Shown: positions 7,089-10,340 of the stretch, one piece after another
Position numbering within the stretch: the first letter of the stretch is position 1
Layout: each line of letters starts with the position of its first letter
Assembly (NCBI GenBank): GCA_044356745.1
Contig: JBIKVP010000072.1
Span: 1-10,340, forward strand
Length of the DNA stretch: 10,340 bases
Direction of reading: 5' to 3'
Source of the DNA: JBIKVP01 sp044356745
Lineage (GTDB): Bacteria; Pseudomonadota; Alphaproteobacteria; Rhizobiales; Beijerinckiaceae
Position numbers and translations under genes: made by a program
Notes under the pieces: model-generated
What the model saw: the letters and a program-made list of their open reading frames with translations, nothing else
What the model was told of the DNA's origin: nothing
Databases searched by the model: none

Positions 7089-7369
7089 TAATTCGTTCAA
7101 TTTTTCGCCACAATCCCATTTTTGGGGGTAGACAAATCAGGCGCGAAAGATTCATATGAAGGTGATTCGATGTTGATCTTAAACGGTGTATAAAAGCATT
7201 ATTTTTTGATCAATATTGTGTTAACGCGTTGAAAATGCGTATCTTTTGTGTACAAGGGCTTTGCCCGCTGTCGCGTCACTCGAAGATCATAACACTGCAA
7301 TATAAGTGATTATTGCATGTGTCGTGATCTCTCACATATTTAAATTCAAAAACAATTAAGGAACCGCAT
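7089..7369. other. Intergenic region between ruvX and the histidine kinase gene
   Basis: This 281-bp non-coding region should hold the ruvX 3' end and the kinase promoter. It contains two GATTC sites 15 bp apart (7149-7153 and 7164-7168), which match the GANTC target of the alphaproteobacterial methylase CcrM; a weak four-base-pair GGGC-TTT-GCCC hairpin at about 7255-7265; and the long inverted repeat listed separately. I could not assign a confident promoter. Confidence 0.4.
7284..7330. repeat. Long imperfect inverted repeat upstream of the sensor kinase
   Basis: Two arms pair around an eight-base loop TAAGTGAT (7303-7310). From the inside out they are TGCAATA/TATTGCA perfect, then ACAC/GTGT with one bulged T at 7318, then a two-position internal loop with one T-G pair, then AGATCA/TGATCT perfect. 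About 18 pairs form in total. The repeat ends 39 bp before the kinase start and 27 bp before its ribosome binding site AAGGA, and has no T run. It could be an operator for a dimeric regulator or a 5' UTR hairpin. Confidence 0.75.
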
Positions 7370-10030
7370 ATGCGGAACTATGTCGCTCATGATTCAGCGC
7401 AGTGGAATGGCTTTGCCCAATTTGTAAAGCGCTGCTCATCTGGTTCATTACATTGGTTGTTGAGCCGCTTGTCGTGGCGTCAGCCCGCATTGCTTTTGAC
7501 AACACTTTTAGTGTCTAGCATCACAGTGGCTTTAATGGCGTTTCACATTTCATCGATGCGGGATAGCGCTTTTCAACAGGCAACCCAAACGCTTGAAATG
7601 GTGACACGTATGGTGTCAGCGCATATCGCTACACAAAGACGAAAATTCACCGATCAAGCTGAAGCGTTAAACGCACATGATCATGTGACTCATTTTATTC
7701 AAGGATTACCATCATCATATGCGGCAAGCATATACGTTTTTCAGACTGATGATAACGGACAGTTTAAGGCACACTCCACGCCTGTTGCGATCGAACTCTC
7801 TACATTTAAGCCGGTCCTCCAGGCGATTTTGCAACACTTTGAAAAAGATCCAACCGCAAGTGTCGTCGCGGTGGACTTGCCCGATCAACGTCCTGCATAT
7901 GCCATCGTGCACAAGATTCCTGAGTTTAACACATCACTGATAACGTTGATGTCCCACGCTGATGTTTATGCAAGCTGGCACAACGAACTTATTCTTGTGG
8001 GACAGTTAGTTGTCGCGTTTTGCTTTGTTCTTCTCGGGCTTTTGAACGCGCTTCTTGTCTATAAACGCGATCATGCGCTTGCTGATCAAAAATGTGAACA
8101 ACTTAAGAAACGCATGGATACCGCTTTGTTACGAGGTCAATGCGGCTTGTGGGACTGGGATATTGCACAAGGCCTCGTTTACTGGTCGGACTCGATGTAC
8201 GCGGTTCTTGGGCGTCAACGCACGAGTGATTGTTTGTCATTTGGTGAGCTGCGCGCAATAACACATCCTGATGATGATAATCTTTATGAATTGGCTAATC
8301 ACGCGGCAAAAGGCGGAAGTGGTTTTTTAGAACACGATTTTCGCTTGCTTCACGCTAAGGGGCATTGGGTATGGATTAGGGCAAGGGCGCATCTCGTGCG
8401 GTGTGCGACAGGGTTATCACAAGAAGATGCAACGCTTCTCTCACCTCACAAAGGGGTTCATCTCGTCGGTATAGCGATTGATGTGACAGCGCAAAAAACA
8501 TTTGCACAACGCACAGAAGCATCTGATCAACGTCTTCGAGATGCGATTGAAGCAACCTCTGAAGCATTTGTGTTGTGGGATGAAAATCGCCGTCTTGTTC
8601 TTTGTAATGATCGCTTTAAATCTATGCGTAATTTACGCGAAGAAGACGTTAAAGTTGGTGCGCATTGGCATGATGTGATGGCAGCATCCGCATTACCTGT
8701 TCATGAGAATTATCTCACGCCTGAAGATGATGTTTTCGATGATGGCCGCACAATAGAAATAGAACTTGCCGATGGGCGTTGGTTTAAAATTAATGAGCGT
8801 CGAACCCGTGAAGGTGGCTATGTTAGCATCGGTACAGATATTACGGCGCTTAAACAGCAGGAATTGCACTTAACAGCTTCAGAGCATACGCTTCAGCAAA
8901 CGGTTGAAGCCATGACACGCACGCAAAGCCAAATGGAATTGCAGGCACAGCAACTCACTGAACTTGCAGAAAAATACCTAGAGCAAAAAGCACACGCTGA
9001 AAGCGCTAACCATGCTAAATCTCGTTTTCTAGCAAGTATGAGTCACAATTTGCGCACCCCTTTAAATGCGATCATTGGTTTTTCCGATATGATGGAACAT
9101 GAAATATTTGGCAAACTGGGTTGCGATAAATATGTCGAATATTGCCATGACATTAAAATAAGCGGCCAATATCTGCTCTCGGTTATTGATGATATTCTTG
9201 ACATGTCGCGTATTGAGGCGGGGCGCATTATTCTTGAACGCCAACCACTTGCCGTTGAAACGATGTTAGAAACGTGCCTGAAGTCAATACAGCCACTTCT
9301 TGAAGAAAAGAAAATCAGTGTGAGTATGCGCATAGCAGAAATGTGTGATGTGAACGCCGATAAGCGCGCTTTGCAAAAAATCATGATCCATATTTTAGAA
9401 AATGCTGCAAAATACACCCCTCAGAACGGTGAAATAAAAATTCGCGTGCGCAAAACAGAGAACGCTGTTAATTTCGCAATTGAAGATAATGGACGTGGTA
9501 TTCCCAGAGACGTTGCCCGTAGACTTGGACAACCTTTTGAGCAAGGATGCGCCCATCCACATCATGCCGCACAAGGCTCAGGTCTTGGTGTCGCGATAGC
9601 ACGCTCGCTCACGGAAATGCATGGCGGTGTTTTGCGTATCAAATCGACTGAAGGTGTGGGTACGATTGTTCTTATTCATATTCCCCATGCTCTATCAGCA
9701 AATCAGTTGATTAACCCGCGCTTGGAAGACCAAGATGATCTTAGCATTGATGACATTCAGTTATCACTGCCAATAGGAGATGTGGTTGAATTTCGCAAAG
9801 TCGATCATGTGAATCAACCACTCTCACAAACAAAAATTGCACCAACACTGGACAGTGATGTCATCACATCCTTCGAGCGCAGCGCGCATGGTGAGAGTAA
9901 CTCTCAACACAATATCCATGTCTTGCAACAGCCTGATACAGTCTCGCCGCTATCTGTGCGCAAAGTTCAAGCGCGGAATACCTCTGCTTCGCATCGTCAA
10001 AGTATTAAATGGCTCAAATCCTCAGCATAA
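7370..10030 (+). CDS. Membrane PAS-PAS sensor histidine kinase
   Basis: The 886-aa protein is a hybrid-less sensor kinase. A cytoplasmic N-terminus is followed by one membrane helix (about 39-60), a roughly 145-residue periplasmic sensor region of unrecognised fold, and a second helix (about 207-231). Then come PAS domain 1 (PAS_3 type, about 250-377, with ITHPDDD and GHWVWIRARA), PAS domain 2 (PAS_7 type, about 387-497, with EAFVLWDENRRLVLCNDRF) and a coiled coil (496-548). HisKA carries the phospho-acceptor His559 in MSHNLRTPLNAIIGFSDMM. The ATPase domain has N-box ENAAKYTP (Asn678), DNGRGIP (Asp706) and GSGLG (736-740). A 110-residue polar tail follows. Residue 560 is Asn where most HisKA kinases have Glu or Asp. 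AAGGA seven bases before the ATG fixes the start. No response regulator gene is adjacent, so its partner is unknown. Similar kinases with this H-box context occur in alphaproteobacterial cell-cycle and stress signalling, but I cannot name an orthologue. Confidence 0.9.
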   Translation: MRNYVAHDSAQWNGFAQFVKRCSSGSLHWLLSRLSWRQPALLLTTLLVSSITVALMAFHISSMRDSAFQQATQTLEMVTRMVSAHIATQRRKFTDQAEALNAHDHVTHFIQGLPSSYAASIYVFQTDDNGQFKAHSTPVAIELSTFKPVLQAILQHFEKDPTASVVAVDLPDQRPAYAIVHKIPEFNTSLITLMSHADVYASWHNELILVGQLVVAFCFVLLGLLNALLVYKRDHALADQKCEQLKKRMDTALLRGQCGLWDWDIAQGLVYWSDSMYAVLGRQRTSDCLSFGELRAITHPDDDNLYELANHAAKGGSGFLEHDFRLLHAKGHWVWIRARAHLVRCATGLSQEDATLLSPHKGVHLVGIAIDVTAQKTFAQRTEASDQRLRDAIEATSEAFVLWDENRRLVLCNDRFKSMRNLREEDVKVGAHWHDVMAASALPVHENYLTPEDDVFDDGRTIEIELADGRWFKINERRTREGGYVSIGTDITALKQQELHLTASEHTLQQTVEAMTRTQSQMELQAQQLTELAEKYLEQKAHAESANHAKSRFLASMSHNLRTPLNAIIGFSDMMEHEIFGKLGCDKYVEYCHDIKISGQYLLSVIDDILDMSRIEAGRIILERQPLAVETMLETCLKSIQPLLEEKKISVSMRIAEMCDVNADKRALQKIMIHILENAAKYTPQNGEIKIRVRKTENAVNFAIEDNGRGIPRDVARRLGQPFEQGCAHPHHAAQGSGLGVAIARSLTEMHGGVLRIKSTEGVGTIVLIHIPHALSANQLINPRLEDQDDLSIDDIQLSLPIGDVVEFRKVDHVNQPLSQTKIAPTLDSDVITSFERSAHGESNSQHNIHVLQQPDTVSPLSVRKVQARNTSASHRQSIKWLKSSA

Positions 10031-10141
10031 TTAAATAACAACGATGATTTTGAGCTAAAAATTATACGTTATGATTAAACAAATATTTCTATATAATTGA
10101 ACATATCGTTAATGGCATAGTATTCTCGCATGGAGGATGGC
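10031..10141. other. AT-rich spacer before the truncated gene
   Basis: About 110 bp of AT-rich sequence lies between the kinase stop and the truncated right-hand gene. There is no clear terminator. A weak TTGAAC (10097-10102) with TATTCT (10121-10126) could be a promoter, but the predicted transcript start would fall on the ribosome binding site. I see nothing else of note. Confidence 0.3.
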
Positions 10142-10216
10142 ATGGCTGTTAACAACGAAATTCCGTCAATGGGTTCAAGTGAAGCGGCACAAGCTGTCGT
10201 GCAGAATTTAGGCGAT
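10142..10216 (+). pseudogene. 5' fragment of an unidentified gene cut by an IS
   Basis: A very good ribosome binding site, GGAGG at 10132-10136, sits five bases before this ATG; an in-frame ATG at 10130 overlaps that site and is less likely. About 25 native codons follow, beginning MAVNNEIPSMGSSEAAQAVV. The reading frame then enters the inner end of the right-hand insertion sequence. It runs 13 more codons inside the element, to a TAA at 10256-10258, giving a 38-residue chimera. The strong start signal and the join to the element at a TA-rich point show a gene interrupted by insertion. The remaining peptide is too short to identify; the 3' part, if it survives, lies beyond the element. Confidence 0.65.
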
Positions 10217-10217
10217 A

Positions 10218-10340
10218 TACCCCTCGTGAGTGAAGAGTTGGCGTTATCTTTTTATTAAGGTTGTTTTGATTCCAATTTGGTATGGGTACGCTTTTAGAAC
10301 CAGACCAACGTCAGGAGCTTTTGAAACGCCACCGCACCGA
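10218..10340 (+). mobile_element. IS630-like insertion sequence, right copy (partial)
   Basis: This is the transposase-proximal end of a second copy of the element, running off the right edge. It begins in TATACCCCTCGTGAG, the mirror of the left copy's inner end, with the first base uncertain by two or three positions because of alternating TA. About 64 bp of leader precede the transposase ATG. The insertion interrupts the small gene starting at 10142. Because the two copies are inverted with transposases pointing outwards, recombination between them would flip the whole 10-kb interval rather than delete it. Confidence 0.75.
10282..10340 (+). CDS. IS630-family transposase, N-terminal fragment (right copy)
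   Basis: This is the first 19 codons of the same transposase as at the left edge, with identical protein sequence over that stretch, MGTLLEPDQRQELLKRHRT. Codons 7, 8 and 10 differ from the left copy only at the third base (CCA/CCG, GAC/GAT, CGT/CGG). No strong ribosome binding site precedes the ATG. The rest of the gene is outside the window. Confidence 0.7.
   Translation, partial: MGTLLEPDQRQELLKRHRT

Larger units (their letters stand above)
10215..10340. repeat. Inverted repeat, right arm (pairs with 9-134)
   Basis: This 126-bp stretch is the reverse complement of 9-134 with four mismatches and no gap. Three mismatches lie in the transposase start and are silent. The fourth lies in the leader (GAAGAGTTGG here against GAAGAATTGG in the other copy). 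The inner flank is unrelated to that of the left arm. Confidence 0.95.

Noticed and set aside
7149..7168. Two closely spaced GATTC (GANTC) sites as a cell-cycle methylation switch for the kinase
   Set aside because: GANTC sites are short and common. Two in 20 bp without a mapped promoter is not enough to support a claim.
7255..7265. GGGC-TTT-GCCC as a ruvX terminator
   Set aside because: The stem has only four pairs, no T run follows, and it lies about 170 bp past the stop.
9043..9417. A 124-codon minus-strand frame within the histidine kinase
   Set aside because: It lies antisense to the highly conserved HisKA region and shows no recognisable features of its own.
10097..10126. TTGAAC-N18-TATTCT as a promoter for the truncated gene
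   Set aside because: Only partial consensus match, and the predicted transcript start would overlap the ribosome binding site, leaving no usable leader.
1..10340. The interval as a composite transposon carrying cargo between two IS copies
   Set aside because: The contents include der and ruvX, housekeeping genes normally fixed in the chromosome, with no resistance or accessory cargo. Independent insertions around a chromosomal segment are simpler.

Overview
The window reads as a chromosomal segment of an alphaproteobacterium, most likely Hyphomicrobiales (Rhizobiales) or a close relative. The evidence is a rhizobial-style DUF1127 mini-protein, a TPR protein directly upstream of der, an alphaproteobacterial-type PAS/PAS sensor kinase with a SH-N-LRTPLNAIIGFS H-box, and the style of the UbiH/COQ6, CcdA and RuvX proteins. 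Moderate GC, two IS copies, a decayed chemoreceptor, a gene cut by an IS and a lone type III secretion stator gene suggest a host-associated genome undergoing rearrangement and gene loss. The taxonomic placement is inference.

Layout. Both edges carry the 5' end of the same IS630-like transposase gene, reading outwards, so the window is the roughly 10 kb between two inverted copies of one insertion sequence. From the left: a UbiH/COQ6-type FAD monooxygenase (-); a 52-aa DUF1127 protein (-) with its own terminator; an HrpE/YscL/SctL-type type III secretion stator protein (-); a divergent intergenic region with two small palindromes; the thiol-disulfide transporter CcdA (+); a membrane-anchored YfgM-like TPR protein (+) tightly coupled to the double GTPase Der (+); a chemoreceptor (MCP) pseudogene (-); RuvX/YqgF (+); a long inverted repeat; and an 886-aa membrane PAS-PAS histidine kinase (+). 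At the right edge a small gene with a strong ribosome binding site is cut after about 25 codons by the second IS.

Functionally this is mostly housekeeping: quinone biosynthesis, thiol redox export, ribosome assembly, envelope protein handling and rRNA processing. To this are added signalling and secretion genes that look partly eroded. I see no evidence of a novel defence or mobile system. The points most worth a second look are the inverted IS pair with only silent coding differences, the multiply broken chemoreceptor, the isolated sctL-like gene, and the long hairpin in front of the histidine kinase.
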